From the NCBI GenBank assembly GCA_018828385.1, contig JAHJVE010000009.1, forward strand, positions 100,910 through 164,909: a DNA stretch of 64,000 nucleotides. The letters are read 5' to 3'. Numbering within the stretch: position 1 is the stretch's first letter; every line of letters starts with the position of its first letter. Under the pieces are notes generated by a model. That model had not been told where the DNA came from. It saw only the letters and a list, made by a program, of their open reading frames with translations, and ran no database searches. Of this stretch, positions 18,810 through 27,580 are shown piece by piece. The translations under genes and the position numbers were made by a program. The DNA comes from Gammaproteobacteria bacterium (GTDB lineage: Bacteria; Pseudomonadota; Gammaproteobacteria; Burkholderiales; Rhodocyclaceae).

Positions 18810-19832
18810 ATGAGACTAACTGTAAAACGACGGCTTGCCATGATAAGCGTGATGGGGTTTTTGCTGGCGCCTGCGACGCCGGTTTTTTCGGCGCTGCCCG
18901 ACCCCGTTGCGTTCAGCGTGAGCATGGAACTGGGCGATGTCGGCCAGGCCGAAAGCTGGCTCGATGCCGGCATGTCGCCCGATTTCATGGGCAGCCGGGT
19001 CGGCAGCGGCCTGATGATCGGCGCCTGGGAGGGCAAGCTCGACCTCATGCGCCTGTTCCTGTCGCGCGGGGCGGACATCAACAAGCTCAACGCCAATGGC
19101 GAGTCGGCCATTGCGCTGGCGGCGTGGCGCGGCAATCTGGAGGTCGTCAAGTGGCTGCTCGAACGCGGGGCGCGCATAAATGCGCCAGCCCGGCAGTGGT
19201 CGGCGCTGCATTACGCGGTATTCGCCGGGCACAGCGAGGTGGCCGGGTTCCTGATCGAGCAGGGGGCGGACATCGACGCCCAGAGCAGCAACGGCTCGAG
19301 CGTGCTGATGATGGCGGTGTATGAGGGACACCAGGATCTGGCCCGGCAACTCATCGAGAAAGGCGCCGACCGGACGCCGAAAAACGACTGGGGCGATGGC
19401 GCGCTGGAGTGGGCTATGCGTCAGGATCGGCTGGAACTGGCGCGCATGGTGAGCAATCCCGAGGAGTTCAACATCGCAGTCAGCCAGCCCAAGGAAAAAT
19501 GGGGGCAGCAGGTCCGTTCGATGCGCAGCTCGAAGGCGCTGGAAGAACTGCTCGGCATGCGCGAAAGGCTCGTCGAACGGGATATGTCGACAACCGTCAT
19601 CGACAAGCGCATCGCAACTGAACGCATGCGCATCGTGCGCGCCGAAATGGACAGGGCGCAGCCGGCCCGGGCGGCGGCGATGGAAATCACGGCGAGCCGG
19701 AAGAAGCCGCGGCAGCAGTCGGCCCGGATCGTCGTCACCAACAAGCCCCAGCCTTCACCCTTCAAGGCGCCGCCGGCCAGCTATTTCGGCAAGCCCAAAA
19801 TGCCGATCAAGGCACCGGTCAAGAACTACTGA
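18810..19832 (+). CDS. Secreted ankyrin-repeat protein
   Basis: This 340-residue protein has a signal-like N-terminus (MISVMGFLLAPATPVFSALP after a basic start) and four to five ankyrin repeats over residues about 40-210. Clear examples are ANGESAIALAAWRGNLEVVK, QWSALHYAVFAGHSEVAGFL and NGSSVLMMAVYEGHQDLARQ. The C-terminal third is charged, then Pro/Lys-rich, ending KMPIKAPVKNY. Ankyrin repeats mediate protein binding; the partner is unknown. It is divergent from the TonB-like gene with only 37 bases between starts. Confidence 0.85.
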   Translation: MRLTVKRRLAMISVMGFLLAPATPVFSALPDPVAFSVSMELGDVGQAESWLDAGMSPDFMGSRVGSGLMIGAWEGKLDLMRLFLSRGADINKLNANGESAIALAAWRGNLEVVKWLLERGARINAPARQWSALHYAVFAGHSEVAGFLIEQGADIDAQSSNGSSVLMMAVYEGHQDLARQLIEKGADRTPKNDWGDGALEWAMRQDRLELARMVSNPEEFNIAVSQPKEKWGQQVRSMRSSKALEELLGMRERLVERDMSTTVIDKRIATERMRIVRAEMDRAQPARAAAMEITASRKKPRQQSARIVVTNKPQPSPFKAPPASYFGKPKMPIKAPVKNY

Positions 19833-19913
19833 TAGCGCGAGATTCGGCGCTTTCAATTGCAAATCGCGAGCGGCTCATGCAGACTTGGCTGATCATTGAG
19901 GAAAGGAACGGGC

Positions 19914-20246
19914 ATGCTTTACGTGGCGAGAGATAGCGCTGGCAAAATTTGCGAAATGCATCCCATGCCCCTCGGCGAGGCTAGCGAAGCGCTGCCGGCC
20001 GATCATCCCGAAGTCCTGCAGTTCATTCACGAACGCTGGCGGCAGAATGAGCTGGACGAACTGGACCGCGATTTCGTGCGGGTCATCGAGGACACCATCG
20101 AACTGCTGATCGCCAAGGATCTGATCATGTTCACCGAGCTGCCGGCCAAGGTTCAGGAAAAGCTCCTGCGCCGCAAGGAAATCCGCCAGCTCAAGCACTA
20201 CGAAGGCCGCTTCGGCGCCGGCGGCGACGACATCATTCCGCTCTAG
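19914..20246 (+). CDS. Conserved small hypothetical protein
   Basis: This 110-residue cytoplasmic protein reads MLYVARDSAGKICEMHPMPL and has a helical body (QNELDELDRDFVRVIEDTIE, LLIAKDLIMFTELPAKVQEK). The start at 19914 follows AGGAAAGGAA at the right spacing. Similar small proteins are sometimes named TrpB-like in annotations, but nothing here looks catalytic. Its TAG stop overlaps the TAG stop of the convergent response-regulator gene in a shared CTAG. Confidence 0.65.
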   Translation: MLYVARDSAGKICEMHPMPLGEASEALPADHPEVLQFIHERWRQNELDELDRDFVRVIEDTIELLIAKDLIMFTELPAKVQEKLLRRKEIRQLKHYEGRFGAGGDDIIPL

Positions 20247-20851
20247 TTGACGGTCACCACGGCCTTGACCAGTTCGGCCAGGGTGCGTACGCCCATTTTC
20301 TCCATGACCCTTGCCCGGTGGGCTTCGACGGTCTTCATGCTGATGTTGAGTTCGTCGGCGATCTGCTTGTTGAGCTTGCCGGCGACGACCAGTTTCATGA
20401 CTTCGCTTTCACGCTGGGTCAGCTGATCAAGGCGGTGGCTGATCGCCCCGTTGCGCTGACGGCGGGCCGATAGCTGGGCGTCCAGTTCCAGGGCGCGCAC
20501 GATGCGCGAGAGCAGATCCTCGTTATGGAAGGGTTTTTCGATGAAATCGCAGGCGCCGCGCTGCAGGGCCGAGACGGCCATGGGCACGTCGCCGTGACCG
20601 GTGACGAAGATGACCGGCAATTCGGAGCCGAGGGCGTCGAGCTTTTCATGCAGTTCGAGGCCGCTCATTTCCGGCATCCGCACATCGAGCACCAGGCAGC
20701 CGCGCATCTCGTCGTGGCGGGCCTTGAGGAAGCTTTCTGCCGAGTCGAAGCAGGCCACGACATAGCCTTCGCCTTCGAGCAGCCAGGTCATCGAGTCGCG
20801 CATGGCTTCGTCGTCGTCGACGACGTAAATCGTTTGCGTCAGGTCAGTCAT
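20243..20851 (-). CDS. FixJ/NarL-type response regulator
   Basis: This 202-residue protein has an N-terminal receiver (VVDDDEAMRDSMTWLLEGEG with acidic pocket, phospho-acceptor Asp56 in VLDVRMPEMSG, switch residues in FVTGHGD and Lys in FIEKPF). A C-terminal LuxR-type helix-turn-helix follows (LTQRESEVMKLVVAGKLNKQ, IADELNISMKTVEAHRARVM). It overlaps the kinase gene by eight bases, forming a cognate pair, and is the last gene of the lrgA-lrgB-kinase-regulator transcript. Confidence 0.94.
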   Translation of the reverse strand: MTDLTQTIYVVDDDEAMRDSMTWLLEGEGYVVACFDSAESFLKARHDEMRGCLVLDVRMPEMSGLELHEKLDALGSELPVIFVTGHGDVPMAVSALQRGACDFIEKPFHNEDLLSRIVRALELDAQLSARRQRNGAISHRLDQLTQRESEVMKLVVAGKLNKQIADELNISMKTVEAHRARVMEKMGVRTLAELVKAVVTVN

Positions 20852-23255
20852 TGCTCATCTCGCCTTTCTCGTCGCCAATTTCTTCGATCGGCACGGTGAA
20901 GTGGAACACGGTACCACCCTCGCGCCGCGGTGCCACCCATAGCCGCCCCTGGTGGAACTCGATGATCGAGCGGCAGATGGCCAGGCCGATGCCCATGCCC
21001 TCCGGCTTGGTAGTGTAGAAGGGGGCAAAAATCTTTTCGATGTCTTCCTCGGCCAGACCATGCCCCTGGTCGGTCACGGTGATTTCCACCATGCGTTCGT
21101 CAATCTGCTGGGCCTGCAGGGTCAGCAGGCGGCGTTCGACGGGCACGTCGCCCATCGCCTCGATGCCGTTCTTCAGGAGATTGAGCAGCACCTGCTCGAT
21201 CATGATGCGGTCGACGACGATTTTCGGCAAATTTTCGGGCAGATGGACAATGATCTGCGTGCCGGTGCGCTGGGCGTCGATGTCGGCGAAGGCGCGCGTT
21301 TCATCGACCAGTTCCTCGAGGGCGATGGGTTGCCGGTTGGGGTCGCCCTTCTTCACCATGTCGCGCATGCGGCGGATGATCTTGCCGGCCCGCTCGGCCT
21401 GGCTTGAGGCCTTCTGCATGGCGGCGAGCAGGTCGTCGAGCTTGTAGTTGCCGGCCTGCATGCGCTTGACGCAGCCGGCGCAGTAATTGGCGATGGCCGA
21501 CAGCGGCTGGTTGAGTTCGTGGGCCAGCGAAGAGGCCATTTCGCCCATGGTGATCAGGCGCGAAGTCTGTTCGAGACGTTTTTGCTGCTGCAGATTGACT
21601 TCTTCGATGTGCTTCTTGTCGGTGATGTCGGCGGCGATCTGGACGCGCACGGTGCGGCCGTCGACCCAGCGGATAGCGCGTTCGTGCAGGTGATACCAGT
21701 GGCCGGAAAGCGTGTGCTGGAGTTCGCCGTCGAACAGTTCGCAGGGCAGGTCTTCGCCTTTCAGCGTGGCCGGATCGTGGTGCAGCCATTCGTTGGCCGG
21801 TCGGCAGGCGGCCGTGACCTGGGCCGAGTTATAGCCGACCGTATCGAAGCCGAAAATGCTCTGGAAGGCGCGGTTGGCGAAGAGGATTTCGCCGGTCTGC
21901 ACATCGGCGACATGGACGGCCGAGTCGAGACCGTCGATGACGGTAACGAATCGTTCGTGGGCGCGTTCGAGTTCGACGCGGACCCGCTTCGGCTCGGTGA
22001 TGTCGTTCATCGAGGCCATCCAGCCAATCTGCTGACCATCGGTGCCGACCAGCGGCGAAAAGTAGAGACGGACGTCGAAGCGCTCGCCATTCTTACGCAT
22101 GATGCGCATCTCGAAGCCGCCGGCCGGTGCTTTGCCAGCCAGCGCGGTATCGATGTTTTGCGCGAGTTTGTCGAATTCCTCGTCCGGCCAGTAGGGGTAG
22201 GGCGGCTTGATGCCGACCAGTTCGCTTTCCTCGAAGCCGGTCATCCGGCAGAAGGCGGCGTTGACGAAGGTGATGCGGCCGTCGAGGTCGATGGCGCGCA
22301 GCCCGGTGATCAGCGATTGCGACATGGCCTGGCGAAAAGCGTAGGCCGCCCGCAGTTCTTCCTCGGTATCAGCGCGATGCTGGGCATGGCGGCGCAACTG
22401 GATCAGGGTGACGGAGGCGATCAGGGTCAGGACGATGATCAACGCTGCCGGGACGAAGGGCAGCCAGGCGCCGCCGACGCGGTAGGCGACGATGTTGAGG
22501 TCAAGGCGATTGTTGGGCAGGTCGATGCTGATCTGGCCGGAGACCTTGCGGTCGGTCGGCTTGATCGAGGAGTTGCTCAACACCTCGCGATTTTTGGCAT
22601 CGACGAGGGTCAGGCTGTAGCGCGTCGTGAACGCCGTCGGCAGGGTGGAGCGGAGCAGCGTTTCCAGCGATTCGAGGGCAATGAAAGCGCCGATGTCGGC
22701 GCTGCTGCGCTGGACCGGGTAAATGATGTCGTGGGCCGGGCGCTGCGTGGCATCGCGATAATCCGGTGAAACCACCGTGCTGCGCACGCGCAGGGCCTGC
22801 TGCAGGGCGGCCAGCCGTTCGCCGCCAAGCTGTTCGCCGACGAAGACGGCGGTCGATTCGTTAGGGGCCACCCATTCGACCTTGCCGTCGATATCGACCC
22901 AGATGATGGCCTGGATTTCCGGCGTATCGTTGGCGTAACGGGCTGCCTTGACCTGGAAAGCCTCGTAGGTCAGTTGCTTGAATTCCTGCTCACGGCCCAG
23001 CTCGGCGAGAAAGTCCTGGTGCGCGTTCAGGCGGTTTTCGATGGTCCGTTCAGCCCAGTGCATGTCGCCTTCGAGCGCCGAACGTGCGGTGTCCAGTTCG
23101 CGCCACTGGAGCAGCCCGGTGATGACCAGCATGGCCAGGGCGAAAATACCGATGGCGACGTAGGGGGCGAGCCAGAGGCGGGTATGTTTCGGCTGAGGAG
23201 AAGGGGGGCGCATGAGCATGGCCAAATTCTTCGCCCCCGGTGTCACATCGGCCAT
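20844..23255 (-). CDS. Membrane PAS-domain sensor histidine kinase
   Basis: This 803-residue kinase has a membrane helix near residues 29-50, a periplasmic CHASE-like sensor to about 285, and a second helix (LPFVPAALIIVLTLIASVTL). Two PAS domains follow (FRQAMSQSLITGLRAIDLDG; RFVTVIDGLDSAVHVADVQT), then HisKA with phospho-acceptor His579 in SSLAHELNQPLSA, and an ATPase domain with N-box LLNLLKNGIEA, G1 DQGHGL and G2 GMGIGLA. The architecture is FixL/TodS-like. Its ATG lies six bases after the lrgB stop, linking the signal to LrgAB or to its substrate. Confidence 0.93.
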   Translation of the reverse strand: MADVTPGAKNLAMLMRPPSPQPKHTRLWLAPYVAIGIFALAMLVITGLLQWRELDTARSALEGDMHWAERTIENRLNAHQDFLAELGREQEFKQLTYEAFQVKAARYANDTPEIQAIIWVDIDGKVEWVAPNESTAVFVGEQLGGERLAALQQALRVRSTVVSPDYRDATQRPAHDIIYPVQRSSADIGAFIALESLETLLRSTLPTAFTTRYSLTLVDAKNREVLSNSSIKPTDRKVSGQISIDLPNNRLDLNIVAYRVGGAWLPFVPAALIIVLTLIASVTLIQLRRHAQHRADTEEELRAAYAFRQAMSQSLITGLRAIDLDGRITFVNAAFCRMTGFEESELVGIKPPYPYWPDEEFDKLAQNIDTALAGKAPAGGFEMRIMRKNGERFDVRLYFSPLVGTDGQQIGWMASMNDITEPKRVRVELERAHERFVTVIDGLDSAVHVADVQTGEILFANRAFQSIFGFDTVGYNSAQVTAACRPANEWLHHDPATLKGEDLPCELFDGELQHTLSGHWYHLHERAIRWVDGRTVRVQIAADITDKKHIEEVNLQQQKRLEQTSRLITMGEMASSLAHELNQPLSAIANYCAGCVKRMQAGNYKLDDLLAAMQKASSQAERAGKIIRRMRDMVKKGDPNRQPIALEELVDETRAFADIDAQRTGTQIIVHLPENLPKIVVDRIMIEQVLLNLLKNGIEAMGDVPVERRLLTLQAQQIDERMVEITVTDQGHGLAEEDIEKIFAPFYTTKPEGMGIGLAICRSIIEFHQGRLWVAPRREGGTVFHFTVPIEEIGDEKGEMSND

Positions 23256-23261
23256 AGGTAC

Positions 23262-23990
23262 TTACCCTATGTTCATGAGATAAGCAGCGATCCAGGGCAC
23301 GAGCAGGGCCGTCAGCGCCCCGTTCATGCCCATGGCCAGCGCGGCAAAGGCGCCACTCTGCTCATTGACCTGGAAGGCGCGCGCCGTACCGATGCCATGC
23401 GAGGCGATGCCGATGGCGAAGCCGCGGATGGCCGGGTCGCGCACCTTCATTGCGTCGAAGACGAAACGCGCACCAACAGCGCCGAGGATGCCGGTGACGA
23501 TGACCAGCACGGCGGTCAGCGACGGGATGCCGCCGATGCGTTCGGCGATGCCCATGGCGATCGGCGTGGTCACCGATTTGGGGGCGAGCGAAAGCTGGGT
23601 CGAGGCGCTGGCGCCGAGCAGACGGGCGACCAGCACGGCCGAGACGATGGCGGTCAGGCTGCCGGCCAGTAGCCCAGCCAGGACGGGCAACAGCATCGAG
23701 CGGACGCGCTTGAACTGCGTGTAGAGCGGCACTGCCAGCGCGACGGTAGCCGGACCGAGCAGGAAATGCACGAACTGGGCGCCGGCAAAGTAGGTTTCGT
23801 AGGATGTTACGGTCAACGTCAAAAACAGCACCAAAATGAAAACCGCGATGAGCACCGGGTTGGCCAGCGGATTGTTGCCGGAGCGCCGGTAGAGCGCGAA
23901 AGCCGCCTGATAGGCGAGCAGCGTGACGGTCAGCCCGAGCAGCGGCGAGGCCGAGAGGTAGACCCAGATCTGGCTGATTTCCTGGGTCAT
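23262..23990 (-). CDS. lrgB: LrgB/CidB-family membrane protein
   Basis: This 242-residue protein has six to seven membrane segments. It carries the LrgB signature LAPKSVTTPIAMGIAERIGG and the ending GFAIGIASHGIGTARAFQVN. The family was named for murein-hydrolase control and also exports or imports small organic acids such as pyruvate or glycolate, so the role here is open. The ATG at 23990 overlaps the lrgA stop by ATGA; the longer frame upstream is rejected. Confidence 0.9.
   Translation of the reverse strand: MTQEISQIWVYLSASPLLGLTVTLLAYQAAFALYRRSGNNPLANPVLIAVFILVLFLTLTVTSYETYFAGAQFVHFLLGPATVALAVPLYTQFKRVRSMLLPVLAGLLAGSLTAIVSAVLVARLLGASASTQLSLAPKSVTTPIAMGIAERIGGIPSLTAVLVIVTGILGAVGARFVFDAMKVRDPAIRGFAIGIASHGIGTARAFQVNEQSGAFAALAMGMNGALTALLVPWIAAYLMNIG
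23806..23845 (+). repeat. Possible degenerate repeat copy inside lrgB
   Basis: GTTACGGTCAACGTCAAAAA followed by CAGCACCAAAATGAAAACCG resembles the consensus with several changes. It encodes a hydrophobic LrgB segment on the other strand, so chance similarity is possible. Confidence 0.3.
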
Positions 23991-24346
23991 GGTGTTTCTC
24001 CCGTGGCGGCCGGGTGGCGCTGGCAGAGTTTCATGACCAGCGCGGTGACGACCAGGGTGGCCAGCGTGCTGACCAGCAGCGAGACGAGCAGCGGCAGCCA
24101 TTCGTCGGACACCCGGTGGAGATGGACCATGATGCCGGTGCCGGCCGGCACGAAGAGCAGCGACAGGTGTTGCAGCAGGTTCTGGCTGGTTGTCTGCAGT
24201 TCTTCGCCGGGGCCGCCGCGCACGAGTAGCGTGACGAAAAGCAGGATCATGCCGATGACCGGGCCGGGGATGGGCAGGTCGAGCGAGCGGGCGAGAACTT
24301 CGCCAATCAACTGGAAAACGAGCAGGGCGGAGAGGGCGGAAAGCAT
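23987..24346 (-). CDS. lrgA: LrgA/CidA-family holin-like membrane protein
   Basis: This 119-residue protein has four membrane segments and the LrgA motif LDLPIPGPVIGMILLFVTLL. LrgA and LrgB act as a pair in the inner membrane. It is the first gene of the lrgA-lrgB-kinase-regulator operon. The ribosome site AGAAGG (24353-24358, reverse strand) can pair with CCTTCT 9 bases upstream (24368-24373), a possible start-occluding hairpin. Confidence 0.88.
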   Translation of the reverse strand: MLSALSALLVFQLIGEVLARSLDLPIPGPVIGMILLFVTLLVRGGPGEELQTTSQNLLQHLSLLFVPAGTGIMVHLHRVSDEWLPLLVSLLVSTLATLVVTALVMKLCQRHPAATGETP

Positions 24347-24456
24347 GGGCAGCCTTCTTGGATATTCAGAAGGTTGCCAGTGTATTGGCTCAGTTAAGTT
24401 TTGATAACGGGTGAAAAAGTCGCTTTATCTTGTACTTAAGGTAATAGATGAAGCGC

Positions 24457-26319
24457 TCAGTATTCCTTGTTGTCGGTCCACATTTCCGGCTTGAAGCGCA
24501 CCACCCGGTTGCGCCCGGTCTCCTTGGCCTGGTAGAGCGCCACGTCGGCAAATTTGACGGCCTGCCAGAAGGTTTCGCTGTCGGTCGGGAAATCGGCGAT
24601 GCCGATGGAAATGGTCTTTTGCAGCGTGATGCCGGCGATCTGCACCTTGAGGGCCTCGACGGCGAGGCGGATTTTCTCGGCGACGTTGTCGGCCGCCTCG
24701 CCCAGGCTGTCGATCAGGATGATCAGGAATTCCTCGCCACCATAGCGGATGACCAGGTCGGAGGCGCGCACCGACTGCTTGAGCAGCGACGAGAGGGCTT
24801 TGAGCACGGCGTCGCCGGCATCGTGGCCATAGGTGTCGTTGACCATCTTGAAGTAGTCGAGGTCGAGCATCAGGATGGCGGCGTGGGTGCGCTTGCGCTG
24901 CACGCTGGAGACGAGCGTCTCGACGTATTCCTCGAGGAAGCGGCGGTTGTTGAGGCCGGTCATTGGGTCGCGCAGCGTCGAGTCGCGCAGGTTTTCCATG
25001 AGCCGCTTGGTTTCGAGCACCGGCGCCGTTTCGCGCAGGTAAACGTTGATGAAGGGGACCTTGGCGAGCAGGTCGGCGGCATTTTCCCGGGTGCTGACCA
25101 GCTGGACGACGCTGCCGACCGAGCCGGACTGGATGACCGGGAAGCAGACGTGCTGCCGTTCGCCCTGTTCGGCCGGCGGGCGGAAGGAGTAACAGATTTC
25201 GGGACTGGTGATGCCGTCGACGATATGCCCGGTGCGGCGGACGCGACAACCTTCGGGGCGGACGAGTATCTGCGGGTCGCACCAGCGGCAGGTGTCGGCG
25301 ATTTCGCCGTCGACCATGATGGCTTTCATTTGCTTCTTGTTGCTGCTGACTTCGTAGAGCGAGAACTCATCGAGCCGGAATTCCTGCTGCAGGGCGCCGG
25401 CCAGGCGCTGGTAGATCTCGATCTTGACTTCGTCTTCCTCGATGGCTTGCTTGAAATGGGCTGCCTTGGTCAGGCTGTCGACCATCTCGATGGTCGCTGT
25501 CAGCAGGTTTTCGCCGGGGGCCGGGGTGCGCTCGGTGAGCCGGGCGACATTGGTGCCGATGCGGTTGAGGCCATCGTCGAGGAAGGTCAGGAGACGGTTC
25601 ATGTCGGTCGCGATCTGGCCGATTTCATCGTTGGTCTTCTTCTCGACATGGGCCTTGAAGTCGCCGCGCAGTGCGCGCTGGACGGCCTCTTCGACGGCGA
25701 TCGCGGTGTCCGAGATGGGGCGCAGCAGGCGGCGCAGGAGCAGCACGAGGAGGAGGGCAAAAATGGCAACAGCGGCACCGATGCCGGCGACGGTGAACAG
25801 CGCTTTTCCCTTCAGGGCTTCAAGCGACATGCTCATGCTGACCGCGCCGAGCACGGCGCCTTCGCTGACCTGATGGCATTGCAGGCAGTTGGGGTTGCCA
25901 TTGGCGGTGGCGATGTAGGGAATGACGCCGCGGAAAAGCGTTTCGTCGCCCTGCGTGACGAGTTCGAAGCGGGGCTTACCCTGCGCGATGACCTGGCGTT
26001 CCAGATCATCGACGGCGGCTTCGCGGACCAGTCCCTTGCCAAACTGTTTCTCGACTTCCGGCGAGCGGATGACCCGCGCCGATTTCAGCCCCTGGACTTC
26101 AACCAGCCGACGGAGAAAGCTTTCGCGCTTGTCGATGACGCCATTGATCATCGATTCCGTCAGGTGCACGCGGACGATTTCGCCAGCCGTCCGGATGTGA
26201 TCCGTCGCCGAGGCAATGGAGAAATTTCGGAAGGCATACAGGCTGATGGCGATGAGAACAGCCAGCAAGCCGGCAAAAATACTGACGAAAAAGAAAGTGA
26301 CTTTTGCGTTGAGATTCAC
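24457..26319 (-). CDS. Diguanylate cyclase with periplasmic CxxCH sensor, HAMP and GAF
   Basis: This 620-residue protein has a membrane helix (residues about 8-30), then a periplasmic domain carrying NCLQCHQ (Cys145, Cys148, His149), the covalent c-type haem motif seen in Tll0287-like sensors. A second helix (about 172-198), HAMP, and a GAF-like domain with a Cys cluster (TCRWCDP, EGCR, EICYSF) follow. The GGDEF domain has LRDPMTGLNNRRFLEEYV, LDLDYFKMVNDTYGHDAGD and catalytic GGEEF at 527-531. It likely makes c-di-GMP in response to redox or a gas. It is transcribed alone; upstream is 258 bases without a gene. Confidence 0.92.
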   Translation of the reverse strand: MNLNAKVTFFFVSIFAGLLAVLIAISLYAFRNFSIASATDHIRTAGEIVRVHLTESMINGVIDKRESFLRRLVEVQGLKSARVIRSPEVEKQFGKGLVREAAVDDLERQVIAQGKPRFELVTQGDETLFRGVIPYIATANGNPNCLQCHQVSEGAVLGAVSMSMSLEALKGKALFTVAGIGAAVAIFALLLVLLLRRLLRPISDTAIAVEEAVQRALRGDFKAHVEKKTNDEIGQIATDMNRLLTFLDDGLNRIGTNVARLTERTPAPGENLLTATIEMVDSLTKAAHFKQAIEEDEVKIEIYQRLAGALQQEFRLDEFSLYEVSSNKKQMKAIMVDGEIADTCRWCDPQILVRPEGCRVRRTGHIVDGITSPEICYSFRPPAEQGERQHVCFPVIQSGSVGSVVQLVSTRENAADLLAKVPFINVYLRETAPVLETKRLMENLRDSTLRDPMTGLNNRRFLEEYVETLVSSVQRKRTHAAILMLDLDYFKMVNDTYGHDAGDAVLKALSSLLKQSVRASDLVIRYGGEEFLIILIDSLGEAADNVAEKIRLAVEALKVQIAGITLQKTISIGIADFPTDSETFWQAVKFADVALYQAKETGRNRVVRFKPEMWTDNKEY

Positions 26320-26496
26320 GGCAATGTTTTCCGGGCGGGGAATTTTTCAGTGCGTGATTATGGCGTAAGGCGTATTCGGGGCAAGCCGGGCTAATCCGTT
26401 TTGACAAGAAGAAGCAGGGTTGTTTGATCAAGGTCAACTTGGGATGGGGGGCGGGCACGTCCAAGGTCTTGAATATCATCAAAAAGTGATGAATCG

Positions 26497-26535
26497 GATT
26501 TCAATTTTGGCCGTTTTTTACGGTTGACCGTGGGA
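26497..26535 (-). repeat. Interspersed 36-40 bp repeat, copy 7
   Basis: GGATTTCAATTTTGGCCG, a T-run, then ACGGTTGACCGTGGGA. It lies in the 258-base gap between the GGDEF gene start and the LysR gene stop, 42 bases past the LysR stop. Nothing else is seen in that gap. Confidence 0.8.
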
Positions 26536-26577
26536 GTCGGAAATTTTCGTGTTGTTCACGGATTGGTATGGGCAAGT

Positions 26578-27468
26578 TCAGGGCAAAACCCGCAGCATGT
26601 CGACAAAGGCTTTCAGCCCGGCTGGCATCAGTTTGCGGCTCGGATAGTAGAGGTAAAAACCGGGGATTTCCGGGCGCCAGTCGTCAAGCACTGTTTTCAG
26701 CCGGCCGTCGGCGACCGGTGCCGCCGCATATTGGGCATAAACGTAGGCCAGACCGAGGCCTTGTTCTGCGGCCGCGATCATCAGCGGCATTTGGTCGACG
26801 GCGAGCGGGCCGTCGACTTCGATTTCGATCTGTTCGCTGCCGCGGGCAAATTCCCAACGATAAAAACTGCCGTTAGGGAAACGGATGCGAATGCAGCGAT
26901 GCTGTTGCAATTCGCGCGGGCAAGCTGGCGTGCCATGCGCCGCCAGATAATCGGGCGAGGCAACCACGACAAAACGCTGGGCCGGGCCGAGCGGCACGGC
27001 GACCATATCCTGCTGCAGACTTTCGCCGAAGCGGACCCCGGCATCGAAGCCGGTGGCGACGATATCGACGAAGGCATCGTCGGCCACCAATTCGATGCGC
27101 ATGCCCGGGTTGGCTTCCAGAAAGCGCCCGAGCATCGGCGCCAGGACCAGCTCGCAAGCGGCACGCGGCGCGTTGATGCGCAGCGTGCCGAGTGGTGAGT
27201 CGCGAAAGGCATTGACCTCGTCCAGCGCGCCGTGGATGTCCTGCAAGGCGGGCGACAGCCGGTCGAGCAGGCGTTGGCCGGCCTCGGTCGGCGCCACGCT
27301 GCGCGTTGTCCGATTAAGCAGGCGGACACCGAGTCGGGCTTCCAGACCGCGCAAGGCATGGCTCAGGGCTGACGGTGAAACGCCAAGTTCGGTGGCTGCC
27401 TTGCGAAAGCTGCGCAAGCGCGCCACGGCGGCAAATGACTGGAGATCGGCAAGGCTGGCGAGATTCAT
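26578..27468 (-). CDS. LysR-family transcriptional regulator
   Basis: This 296-residue regulator has a LysR winged helix (LADLQSFAAVARLRSFRKAA, LGVSPSALSHALRGLEARLG, LLNRTTRSVAPTEAG) and a type 2 periplasmic-binding fold effector domain. It is divergent from the short-chain dehydrogenase and aldo/keto reductase genes with 112 bases between starts. By the usual LysR arrangement it probably controls that pair. The inducer is unknown. Confidence 0.9.
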   Translation of the reverse strand: MNLASLADLQSFAAVARLRSFRKAATELGVSPSALSHALRGLEARLGVRLLNRTTRSVAPTEAGQRLLDRLSPALQDIHGALDEVNAFRDSPLGTLRINAPRAACELVLAPMLGRFLEANPGMRIELVADDAFVDIVATGFDAGVRFGESLQQDMVAVPLGPAQRFVVVASPDYLAAHGTPACPRELQQHRCIRIRFPNGSFYRWEFARGSEQIEIEVDGPLAVDQMPLMIAAAEQGLGLAYVYAQYAAAPVADGRLKTVLDDWRPEIPGFYLYYPSRKLMPAGLKAFVDMLRVLP

Positions 27469-27580
27469 ATTTGATGAGAATAACTCAATAGCCTATCAAG
27501 CAGTATGCGGATTGTTGCACAGTTGGCCCGGGAGTACGCTGCCTGTTGTCATATCCCCAATCCTGAATACGGAGAACAAC

